Positions 1 through 9,976 of a stretch of DNA of 64,000 nucleotides are shown piece by piece. The notes beneath the pieces were generated by a model that saw nothing but the letters and a program-made list of their open reading frames with translations, was not told the origin of the DNA and ran no database searches. Origin of the DNA: Siderastrea radians (taxonomy: Eukaryota; Cnidaria; Anthozoa; Scleractinia; Rhizangiidae); the NCBI GenBank assembly GCA_964017195.1, contig OZ024888.1, forward strand, positions 19,756,201 through 19,820,200, in the 5' to 3' direction. Each line of letters starts with the position of its first letter. The first letter of the stretch is position 1. Both the position numbers and the translations under genes were made by a program.

Positions 1-139
1 CAACGCATTTTTCAGAGATAATTAAGCAACCATTATTCCAAAAAAGCGCTCAAATACAAAGAATGTATGGCAATTTCTTTCCAAATGAATTGTCTCTGAA
101 AAATGCGTGGTTACCCCCAATTTTCACTAGGTGAAATGC

Positions 140-590
140 CAAATTTAAGTAGAGTTTAAGCAATACTAAACGGGCATTAAATCTAAAGATCAATTTAATG
201 CAGGGTTAGGCGACGTAAATATGACTTAAACAAGACTTTATATTTAAGTATTGTTTAAGATGTTCCAAAATGCATGTTAAATTTGTTTCATGATTTAAGC
301 TATGTTTAATAAATGTTTAATGAATATTAAATAACGTGAAAGATTTACCTTTAGTTTAAGAAGACTTAAACACGACATTAAATCTGTTAGAAGATTTAGG
401 CAAATTTAGGTTTACCTTAAATAACATTAAATCAGATTAATGATTTAAGGCTATTTTAAGCCACATTTAACGTAACACGAAATCTCTCACAGGATTTAAA
501 CTTACTTTAAAACAACATTAAATCAATGTAGAGATTTAGGATCGTTTTAAGTCTAGGTAAACACAACATTAACCCTTTCACTGCTGATTT
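140..590. repeat. Left subterminal repeat array of the first CACTA element
   Basis: About 450 bp of irregularly repeated TTTAAG, ACATTAAATC and GATTTAAG words, inverted relative to the array at 7140-7800. In CACTA elements such arrays are transposase binding regions; that role is known for the superfamily and only inferred here. Confidence 0.75.
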
Positions 591-1440
591 TTTACCGTTA
601 AGCGGTTTTTTGAGTGCTATGTTGCCAAACGCCATTAAACTTTGCTACAAAAACGTTTCTTTACAATTAAGCTACATTTTAAACCAGACTCTGTTGTAAA
701 TTGTAAAATATTTTGTTTTAGCGCGTGCACGTAGGCCAAGTTCACAGAACGCGTGAAGGCTGCGTAAAGGGCAATAAAGATACGTAAAGCACAAAAATGA
801 AGATGGGTGTAACTAGCGGTTATTACTTGTGAAAATAGAGAGCGAAATGAAATTTTTACGTCTCATCATTCATTCAAGATTTCCCCGCTGTCAATACATT
901 GCTGTCAATACATCACGGCTCCTTAACGCCGTTCAGCGAATCTTTACACACTGTTATTTATGCTTTTTACGATTCTATATCCTTCTTAACGCGCGACACA
1001 TTTTCTAATTGACAGGTTATTGTTTGCAGAAGACAGGCAAATATGAAATATAAGGTGATTTTCCCGTTGTGTTTTGAACGGCTTTGCTGAATAAAATTTA
1101 CGCCTCTTTTCAGCCCATTACGCATCTTTAAGCACCGTTCTTTTCGCTCTTTATGATTTTTTACCCTTGATTACGCGCAAATTTTCCATCAATTTACAGA
1201 TTATTAATATACAGAGAGAAATGAAATATCTGTGTCCATGACAACAGTCATGACATTTAATAAAATCATGACGGAAAGTGACTTCTCAGAGAGAAGTTAG
1301 CAAACACTCATGCATTGGGCTGTTGATTTGTCAACCTTTCATTTAATCATGTCATTTTATAAGCAATGACTGAAGGAATGTTAATCTCATCATAACGCAG
1401 TTGATGATGGATCTGATAACAGAAAGCGGCTTAGTGTAAA
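591..1440. other. Non-coding interior of the first CACTA element
   Basis: No convincing exon was seen. The stretch is unique-looking sequence with weak internal similarity: phrases of the form TTTACG...CTTAACG...TTTA recur around 655, 950 and 1110-1190. No gene or RNA is supported. Confidence 0.4.
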
Positions 1441-1908
1441 CTTCAATTCATCTTTTCACGCAACTTTTCACCCTCCGGCGAAATTAAAACACTGGTTTCT
1501 TGCTTAACCTCGTCAAAAAGGAAAAAAATTGGGTGAAAAAGAAAAAAAATTGGGTGGAAACTGTTGTAGAAAAAATTTTCTGGAAATAGTTGTCTCCTCA
1601 AAGCGCAGCTCTAAGGGAACTGGAAACGAGATGAGACGGCGGACTTGATCAGCGGTTTCTGTGCTGGCGTCACTTTCTGGCGTCCATTTTGAAATGACAC
1701 GAAAGTGTTGAAAGGTAAAAACGAGAATTTGCTCCATTTGTTATCTGGAATAGTGCTATTTTGTAAAATACTAGTGATCTGTGAACCGCTGGTGATCCCA
1801 TAAAGTTTCGTGGAGAGTTTTAAAACCACCTCTATCGTGCACAAATGCAAAATCGTCGTGAATCGTGGATTTAAACTGGCGGGATATGTGAACTTGAAGC
1901 ACGCTTCA

Positions 1909-4900
1909 ATGAGGCTTGTGAAGCTAAGTTTTCTTCTCCTATTCTGGATTGGATCTCTCCATTCACGGAAATACAGAAAACAGAGGTAAGCCGTCTTTCT
2001 TTTAGTCTCCATGCAGATGATGTGTAGTATATAGTAACTTATAATGTAGGTTTTCAGTATTGTTTGCGAACACGTGCACTCAAAGAGGACCGACATTGTA
2101 AGTTTTTAGTTAAGAAAAATATTGGAAATTACATTTTGTAGTTTAGTTTTTGACATAGGATTGCCTTCATCAAATCTACTTTGTTGAAGATTTGACTGTT
2201 AGAGAAAGGTTTGCAAATATATATAGGGGCTGATAACATGAGCAAGGAATTATATTTTGAAACTACTAAAAGTGAGGTAACCCTTTCACTCCCAAAGTAC
2301 CAAAAATCAAACTTCAAGACGAATCCCAAATTTCATTTTGTAAACTTCTAAAATATAAATAATACTATGGGAAAGTATTGCTGAAGAGGTTTCATTTGAG
2401 TGGTCACACCATAAGATTTCATCCACAGAATAAAAAGTTAGAAATACCTTTGTGTCTCCATGACTGACTCTGGGAGTGAAAGGGTTAACAAGGCCTGGCC
2501 TGGTTAGCAGGGCTAAACAGGGTATACGGCAATACCGAAACATCCCTATTAACATGGAATATTGTGAAGGGTATTTATGCCTGAGTTCAATATTAAAATT
2601 AAATCAGTTCAATGGTTTTCTGTTTGGTCCTTGTGGCTCTAAATGGTGCATTTTGTACAGTTTGAAGGGTTTTGCAAATCATTCTACTGTACATAATAAG
2701 AGAAAAACAAGGAAGGAACACTGCATTTCAAACTGGCCCAGAAATTCTCATCGCTCAGCTTCTAAACCACAAAGGCAAGCTCAGTGGTTAAAGATTCTTC
2801 TCGTGCCATTCAATTGTACGTTTGTCAAAACTTGTGACATGAGCTGCTAAGTATGTTTATTTTAAACTTAAAGGTTAGCATTCTTTGCAATAATATTTCA
2901 TGTTGATAGGGACATTTCATTAATATCCAGGGCTATACATTACATTTTGAAACTGCATACTACTGGCCACATAGTTTGTGTGGGAAGCATGTGGAATGTT
3001 AAACATACCAAAAGTAAAATTGGGCCAAGCAATTATATGGGAAAATTTCAGCCCAGTTTGCCAGGATCCCAGCAATGTGATGCCAGAATCCCAGCTAGTC
3101 AGGCTGAAAGTTTTCCATGTAAACTGTGTTTACTACGCCAGGGTGTCTTGCATCATGTACATGGAATACCAGGCTGAACAGTCATCTTGGCCTGAACCAG
3201 CCTGGCTAATCATGGGCCAGCCCAGCGCATGTAATTGGCCCTAAATATTGAGTTTTCAAAGAAAAGAAATGATATTATTGAAAGTACAGGTGTACCAGAT
3301 GAGCAAACATCCCTAATTTGCCAAAAAGGTTACCAGTTTGCATGTACTTTTGTGTTTCACTCTTTGCTTGTTTGACTTCCTGTTGTTGCAGTCTTATCAG
3401 CCCTTACTCAAACATTAAACCAGTAACTTAAATACAACTTAATACATCACCTGGAGACAGCATGCCCCGAGGGCTACTCTTCAAGAGGAAAAAATGATTG
3501 TATATGTTGGACATCTTGCTCCATAATGTCAAGTCACACCCTGCAGAGTTACTCCCTCACAACATTTAACATCAATAAATTGTATGAACATAGATTATGT
3601 GCAACTGCTGTTGTGTTTTATTATATCGGCAAGAGTGTTTTAGTGGAAAATAGACCACTCATAAAGTTCATACGAAACTACATCCGCGACTTGAGTGGGG
3701 TAGTTTCCATATCCTCACTAGTGAGGATATCGATGACGTCATTTCCCGCTCTTGCACTGTTGTTTGTGCAAAAACACTCTTGTCCACGTAATAAAAAGAA
3801 AATTACACGGTGGCTTGAAGGTATAAAGTTTATTTTTTCGTGGTAAAAACAATATTCTACTCACTCGCTGCGCTCGCTTGTAAAATATTGTTTTTACCAC
3901 TCGAAAATATAATTCATATCTTCGCGCCCCTATGTAATTTCTCAATTTATTAGATAGACAAGAGTGTTTTAGTGGAAAATAGACCACTCGTAAAGTTCAT
4001 ACGAAACTACATCCAGGACTTGAGTGGAATATTTTCCATATCCTCACTAGTGAGGATATCGATGACGTCATTTCCCGCTTTAACATCATTGTTTGTGCAA
4101 AAATCCTCTTGTCTATATAATAAAAAGAAAGTTACACTGTGGCTTGTATTTTCTCGCGGTAAAAAACAATATTTTACTCACTCGATGCACTCGCTCGTAA
4201 AATATTGTTTTTACCACTCGAAAATAAAATTCACATCTTTGCGCCGCCGTGTAATATCCTCTATATATCATCAAAGTCTTGGGGAGGGGGGGGTACTTGG
4301 GTCAATTTTTGCTGGGTGTGTGCTGCTGGCCTCTCCGAACCCCTACCCCATTATAGTGTATTCTCTAGCCAATTTATTATAGACCCCATGTTAGTCACTT
4401 TTGTGGAAATATACCCCAAATCCCTACTTGCCAGAATTTACTTACCCCTGAAATCCCGCAAATGTGCGACCCCATTCTAGTAACTCTACTAGCTCCTATT
4501 GAAAATGCAACCCCATTATAGTCAATCCAGTCGTGAAAATGCGACCCCATCCAGTGGCACATCCCCATTAGCCTATTACTAGGAAGTGCCCCCCCCCCCC
4601 CCCACCGGGTATCAAAGTTTACGGTACATGGAATTGTACTTTTAAAGTAGACCACATGATGACTTAAATAAATTAACAGTGCATTCCATATCTGGTATTT
4701 GACTCTTTTGTTAAGTTTTCAATCTAAAAACATACATGTAACACTACACTGAATGAAGTGTAAAGGCCAGAAACAATTTCAATTGATGAATTTAACTCAA
4801 TTGGCTTCACAAAATATCCAAACAAATCCTATGGATACTTGCAATTATTGATAATTATTAATAGTCATCAAAAACTGCCACACCTTCTGCTATGTTTTGA

Positions 4901-6426
4901 ATTGACCAATAATTTGGGAGCTTTCTTGATTGTTGTTTTATTACTGCATTTTAAAAATTCCTAGATGTTGCTGAGCTCACATTAAGCCATTCTTGATTGC
5001 TGAACAGTTGAAACATGACCATATATTCACTGATTTCTAGTTACTTGTACGTGATAGTACAGTCATAGTGCTTGGGGCAGAGAAACTTTGAATGAACAAA
5101 GTCTTGTGTCATGGCATTTAAATTAATTTTTGTGTAGCCAGTACACTTATTTATTAAATTATGAACCTGGCCCGTCACTTAATTTACAACATTTAACTTC
5201 CATTATTTTTGAAAACTTTGTGAAGAGTGGTCGCATGGAAAATAACCTTGGGCATGTCGCAATGCCAAGGTAGTGAAACTTGCATGTCTCAGTGATCCCA
5301 AGAGCTGGCTTGCTGGGGCCTTGGCCCCTGCTATATTCAGTCATGTCCGAGTGGTCGAAATTAGAGAGGCTGAACAAAGTACTGCCCCAGGCCCTCCAGG
5401 ATGGGTTTAAGTATGGGACCAATCATCCCAGGCCGGTCTCGGTTATGAAAATCAGAAACATTCTCATTTGTAGTGTTAGGGCCTTACTTTAAACAACCAA
5501 AACCCATATATAAACCTCTATAATTCAAGCATTAATTTTTGGTTATGGTGAACACAACACTGGTCAAGCATCACTCATGCTATACATGTACTTCTACTGC
5601 TTGTGCCACCTATGGTATGAATAGGGTCACGACACATAGTTTATCCCAATTCTTACATAACTTCTTCTACTCTGTACTTGTGTTATTTACTGATACACAC
5701 TCAAAATGAGCTTGTCTCCAACCTCCCCATGTAAATTTAACTTGCACTTTCAGAAAATTTGTGTCTTTTTTACACCCATTTGTATGTAATTTTTTTGCAT
5801 GAGTGTTTGATGCTTAAAAATTGTGCTCAACATGGCATCATTACACACAGGAAACCCTCATGTAGTGCTGCAATTCCCGTGTCCTGTACTGTTCAAAACT
5901 TAGATAAAATGCACTTTTATTGACTAGTTAATTAATACTGTCATGTAGGATAGTAAGTTTATCTACCATGTGCGTTGCTAACCTTGCTGTCCATTTTGGT
6001 TTCTATTGTGCAATGAACTTTTTACTTTCCCTGACATGCTATTAAATGACGATTTAACTAAAATGTATGATTTTATGAATAGCTTAGGTCCATTTTCCAT
6101 GAATTCTCAAAAATAAGGTAACCCATTGTTCTGTGATGGGAAAAAAAGAAAGTTCTGTGATGGGGTTGAGTCACCAATGTTATTCACATATACCAGTTTG
6201 ACTTTAAAAAGCGTCCACAGTAACTGCACATTTTAACTGTTACCTGGGTCAGTGTCCATAGGAATTATTTGTATTTGTAGAGTAAATTTAATACTATCCT
6301 TTCATTCATTCCAACAGATCAGTCGCATGTGTACATAATCTGAAGTGGATCAACAAGTTCAATCCCCATCAAGACAGGCTTAAAGAAGTCCTTATCGCAG
6401 ATCAGAAACACTCCCAGTTATCATAG
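1909..6426 (+). CDS. Possible small secreted-peptide gene inside the first CACTA element
   Basis: Speculative model. An ATG at 1909 opens 25 codons with a signal-peptide look (basic start, then a LSFLLLFWIG core) and ends at a good donor, AG|GTAAGC, after 1985. An exon at 6318-6426, behind a pyrimidine-rich acceptor, keeps the frame (AG plus A) for 36 codons to a stop, giving 61 residues. A second plausible terminal exon lies at 6811-6885 (acceptor CTCTCAG, then VSEFVGKENSPSEDVFELSF and a stop), so exon structure is uncertain. A polyadenylation signal at 7055-7060 falls just before the right subterminal repeats. No family is recognised, and chance open frames remain quite possible. Confidence 0.22.
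3631..4265. repeat. Tandem pair of a 329-bp repeat with internal palindromes
   Basis: Two head-to-tail copies begin at 3631 and 3960 with AAGAGTGTTTTAGTGGAAAA. Each contains a perfect 22-bp palindrome centred on ACTAGT (ATATCCTCACT|AGTGAGGATAT) and an inverted pair of AATATTGTTTTTACCAC / GTGGTAAAAACAATATT flanking CACTCGCTGCGCTCGC-like sequence. The second copy is shorter. A diverged partial copy occurs near 55065-55150. It sits inside the CACTA element. Confidence 0.8.
4275..4615. repeat. MITE-like repeat bounded by G and C runs
   Basis: The segment begins with a G-rich run (GGGGAGGGGGGGGTACTTGG) and ends with a 14-C run followed by ACCGGGTATCAAAG; inside are repeated phrases such as ACCCCATTATAGT. 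A similar G-run to C-run arrangement occurs at 33285-33630. Boundaries are approximate. Confidence 0.45.
4640..6300. other. Interior of the first CACTA element, no supported gene
   Basis: AT-rich sequence with scattered short open frames (for example 5280-5492) that lack splice support or recognisable motifs. Several TACATGTA-like palindromes occur. Nothing else was identified. Confidence 0.4.
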
Positions 6427-7054
6427 TCACTGTAAATCTGGATAAGTCAGCTATAAACAAAAATCAAAAAGGGGAAAATTTGCTTTGAAACAATGTCCTT
6501 TGTACAGAGTCCAGTGTTTTGCTTTTGGATGAACTACATTGTAAAGATTGGAGGAAAGAGGAATCTGTCCTGGATAACATTGTAGCAATGCCTATAAGCA
6601 ACTAATGAACTTAAGTGCTTATGTACTCATTCATTAGCATCCAAACAAAACAGCTTGTACAGTGGAACTGTAGGTGCAGGTACTGTACTAGTCATCTGAA
6701 AGAGCATCTATTCTAGTACCGGTTTCACTAAGTGATTTTTTTTTTTGCTAAGGTCAAACTTTCATTCATACCACTCAGGGCAAAAATTCTCTTTTCTTCG
6801 TGTCTCTCAGGTCAGTGAATTTGTAGGAAAAGAGAACAGTCCCAGTGAAGATGTGTTTGAACTTTCATTTGAATATAAGATGTGAAATATAAGGAGTTTT
6901 TTTTTAAAGAAATTCAAGGATCAAAAAAGTATAATGGTGCAGTTTAAGAAAATTAAAGACAGAATGTATTGATTATAAACAAGAAATGAAGTGTATTTTA
7001 TCACTTATTTATTTTATACTTAAATGGGACAAGGAGGAAGCTAAGAGAATTAAC

Positions 7055-7060
7055 AATAAA
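7055..7060 (+). terminator. Polyadenylation signal AATAAA
   Basis: A canonical AATAAA, 170 bp downstream of the last candidate exon and about 85 bp before the right subterminal repeats of the first CACTA element. It could end a transcript from the passenger-gene candidate. Confidence 0.3.
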
Positions 7061-7139
7061 GATTTGTTAGTAAATGTTGCTTTGTTTACTCACTTTGTTC
7101 ACTTCAGTGATTTGAGGTCCTTGTTTCAGACACATTTTG

Positions 7140-7800
7140 GCCAGTTTAAGTCTAGGTTTTAATGTCTAAAACACATGTTTCGTGTCGTTTGATATAGCTC
7201 TTAAACGTGACTGAAACTAATATTTAACTAGAAATACGTGACCTTTAATGACTATTAAACGAAACTAAACATCTGTTTCGGGTGTATTTAATTAGGACTT
7301 AAACCTACAACCAAGTTTAATTTTGGCTTAAACCCACCTTAACATAACTTAAGGTTCATGTCTAATGCAGGTTTAAGTTCTAATTAAACATGCCTGAAAC
7401 ATATATTTAAAATACCTTTAATGTCTCTATTAAACGACACTAAACATTTGTTTCGGTTACATTTAATTAGGACTTAAACCTACAACCAAGTTTAATTTTG
7501 GCTTAAACCCACCTTAAAATAACTTAAGGTTCATGTCTAATGCAGGTTTAAGTTCTAATTAAACAAGCCTGAAACATACATTTAAAATACCTTTAATGAT
7601 CCTATTAAACGACACTAAACATTTGTTTAATGTATATTTAAGAAGGACTTAAACCTACATTAGACATGAACCTTAAGTTATTTTAATATTGGTTTAAGCA
7701 AAACTTAAACTTAGGTATAAGTTGCTTAAACAGCAACTTAAACTTCCTAAACTTATGTTTAAGACAGGGTTAAGTCATGTTTAAGGTCGTTTAAATTTGC
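7140..7800. repeat. Right subterminal repeat array with a 176-bp tandem duplication
   Basis: Contains two near-identical units of about 176 bp (GGACTTAAACCTACAACCAA recurs at about 7291 and 7467). It then turns into an inverted copy of the same phrases (TACATTAGACATGAACCTTA versus TTAAGGTTCATGTCTAATGC). TTTAAG/CTTAAA words dominate, matching the left array in inverted orientation. Confidence 0.75.
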
Positions 7801-7814
7801 CATTTCGCCTAGTG

Positions 7815-9180
7815 TTTCTATTTGGATTCTGATAGCCCTTGCTAAGATCAGCTTTTTCCACATAGTCATGAACCACGCAAAAATATTGTTGTATAAGGGG
7901 ACAAATTCCTTTTAAAAGAAGCTTGAATTTCCCGAGATGCACAGAACGTACAATGTATGCGCAGTAACAAAAGGAGGCACCGTCCTCAATAGTAAAGTTA
8001 GTAAAACGTTTGCCTCCCCGTGAGGCATGAAGTCACTTGGCATGTAAATCGCGAATATTCTTAAAGGCGATGCGATCTGGAAGATTGCTTGGCGAAAAAA
8101 AAAAAACTTGCACTTGAAGTGAAATCATACCCTTTACGATGACGTTGGCACCCCAAAATAAGATCATTATTATTATTTTATAATAGAAACGAACACGCCT
8201 CCACATCTTAACCCTATGGAGTAAGAAACACTCAAGATTTTTGTCCTTTTTGACTCTCAAAAGAAAATCAATTTACAAATCCGATCTTTTGGGACGACGA
8301 AATTCTTCTAACACTTAGAACTGAACTCTAAAACAGGAGACCTTGTAGAGTGTAGAGACAGTGAGTTTGAAAGGAAGAGTTCGCTAAGAGATAAACGCCT
8401 AGCTGCTGGAGGCAGAAGTATCTAGGGTGGTCCTGGGGCATGCACCCCCGGGAAATTTTAAAATTTTGCACTTTGGGAGTGCGATTTTCAGCATTCTGAG
8501 GGGAAAGTCAAAGTGGTAAAGTATGCCAAGTCAAAGTGCTGTAAATTCAAGTCAATTTTTTGCGTCATAAAGAACAACTTTGCTGATAACGTAGAAGCTG
8601 GCGGAGATCCTGAAAATCGGCCAGTTTGCTGCTGTGAGCGACTTAGGTAATTGACAGACCGTAAAAAAAGACCTTGATCGTCCGCCCTCAGTCTGGACAA
8701 GGCAACAAAGCTCACCGATTTACGGAACCCTCAAAGACATGCAAGCGGTCAAGGTGGTTACCAGTCCGTAATTTTGACTGGCTGCACTGAAGTACCAATC
8801 AAATAGACTCTGATTATTATCTTTTATTGATAAAATACACAGTTTCCTGACGTCGCTGTCTATCTGTAGAGCTTATTGTGTGGCTGTCGTATTTTGCCGG
8901 TTCACTTGAGTCGCTTGTCGGTGTTCAGGAAGTCCCATGTCGCCAGTTTTCAGGGCCGTGTCGCTTGTCGCTTTTACCCCTCGGAAGGCCTCATTCGTAT
9001 GCGAACCTCTACGCGGCGGTGTGCTGTGGGTCATGTTTCGAGTCCTGTGGACCACTGAATACAGTTTACCCACCGCTTAGTAAATTACCACTGGCTAAAT
9101 ACATCTCGATTTTCAAACCCTCTTGAGCAACACATGCTTGAGACTGAGCAGGCTCTGATCACGTCTGTATCCACTTCTGT
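7815..9180. other. Gap between the first CACTA element and the next repeat
   Basis: No supported gene. A short patch at 8430-8490 (CCCGGGAAATTTTAAAATTT) resembles 27745-27770, and 8880-9060 shares phrases such as GCCGTGTCGCTTGTCG with about 32360, so both are probably dispersed-repeat fragments. Confidence 0.35.
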
Positions 9181-9189
9181 TGTATTGTA

Positions 9190-9880
9190 GCCTGCGTAGC
9201 AAGCCGGTTTCCTGCTCGATCGAGGCATGTTTTGCTTTTTGGCCGCAAGAAAATCAGAGTGGGGGTAAAAGAATATTTGGCTTTGCCCCAATTTTCGGGC
9301 GGCGAAAAAGCGAAAAAGCAAAAAAATGCTTCAAACTTCAGAAAAACCCTATGGGAGAGGGGGCATTGGGGCTTATCAGAAACCGAAAAACCGGCCACAA
9401 TTTTCACCAAAACCGAAAAACCGGACGAAAAATCACACAAAACCGAAAAAACGCCGAGAATAATGATCAAAACCGCAAATTCAAGATTCTCAATTCCTCA
9501 GCCCTTGATATAACAGCGAAATATTGGCGTTAGGGACCATTCAATGGCCCTGTTATACTGCTTGCAGCGCGAATTTGATGCGCATTATCCCGAAGAAAAT
9601 TTTTGCAATGTTCAATCAAAGCAATAGCTTCTTCCATTGTCTTTGTCTCATATGAAGGTGAAACTTTTGTAATGAACTCAAAAAGGTTCGTACAATGCGC
9701 GAATTGCTCGAAAGAACCGAATAACCGCTTTTGTTCATAAAAACCGAAACCCAAATGTTAAAAAGGGAAAAACTGAAAACCGCAGCGGATACAAAAACCG
9801 AAAAACCGGGAATTTTCAGCGCAAAAACCCAAAAAAACGATCTCAAAAGTGACCAAAACCGCAAAAATGTCCCCCTCCTA
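9190..9880. repeat. Interspersed repeat with degenerate ACCGAAAAACC arrays
   Basis: From 9370 to 9480 and again from 9745 to 9870 the sequence repeats AAAACCGAAAAACCG with short spacers. The first part (about 9190-9360) is a GCCTGCGTAGCA-type dispersed repeat related to the patch at 28300. The arrays bracket a small minus-strand open frame and end about 100 bp before the start of the six-exon gene. Confidence 0.55.
9530..9754 (-). CDS. Hypothetical fragment between repeat arrays
   Basis: A 74-residue minus-strand frame whose middle reads like a real helical protein (MEEAIALIEHCKNFL). The first residues come from the ACCGAAAAACC repeat. No family was recognised. It is probably a remnant carried by the surrounding repeat, or chance. 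Confidence 0.2.
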   Translation of the reverse strand: MGFGFYEQKRLFGSFEQFAHCTNLFEFITKVSPSYETKTMEEAIALIEHCKNFLRDNAHQIRAASSITGPLNGP

Positions 9881-9976
9881 TGGTGTACGTAGCTGCATCG
9901 AAGAAGCAGTTTTTCACCAGGCGTTATCAGACATGTCATGGGGGGTGACCTGGGAACTAAGTTAGTCACTTTCAAG

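Larger units (their letters stand above)
125..7814. mobile_element. CACTA (EnSpm-type) DNA transposon, 7.7 kb
   Basis: The left end reads CACTAGGTGAAATGCCAAAT and the right end, read on the other strand, CACTAGGCGAAATGGCAAAT, so about 25 bp of terminal inverted repeat begins with the diagnostic CACTA. The flanks are TTT at 122-124 and TTT at 7815-7817, the 3-bp target duplication expected of this superfamily. Both ends carry several hundred bases of AT-rich subterminal repeats built on GTTTAAG/CTTAAAC motifs, also typical of CACTA elements. No transposase reading frame was found inside, so it looks non-autonomous or decayed. It lies upstream of the six-exon gene that starts at 9977. Confidence 0.85.

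Noticed and set aside
1611..2096. 161-residue minus-strand open frame
   Set aside because: Composition is unlike a protein domain, no start context or splice partners fit, and the opposite strand offers a better exon with a consensus donor at 1985.
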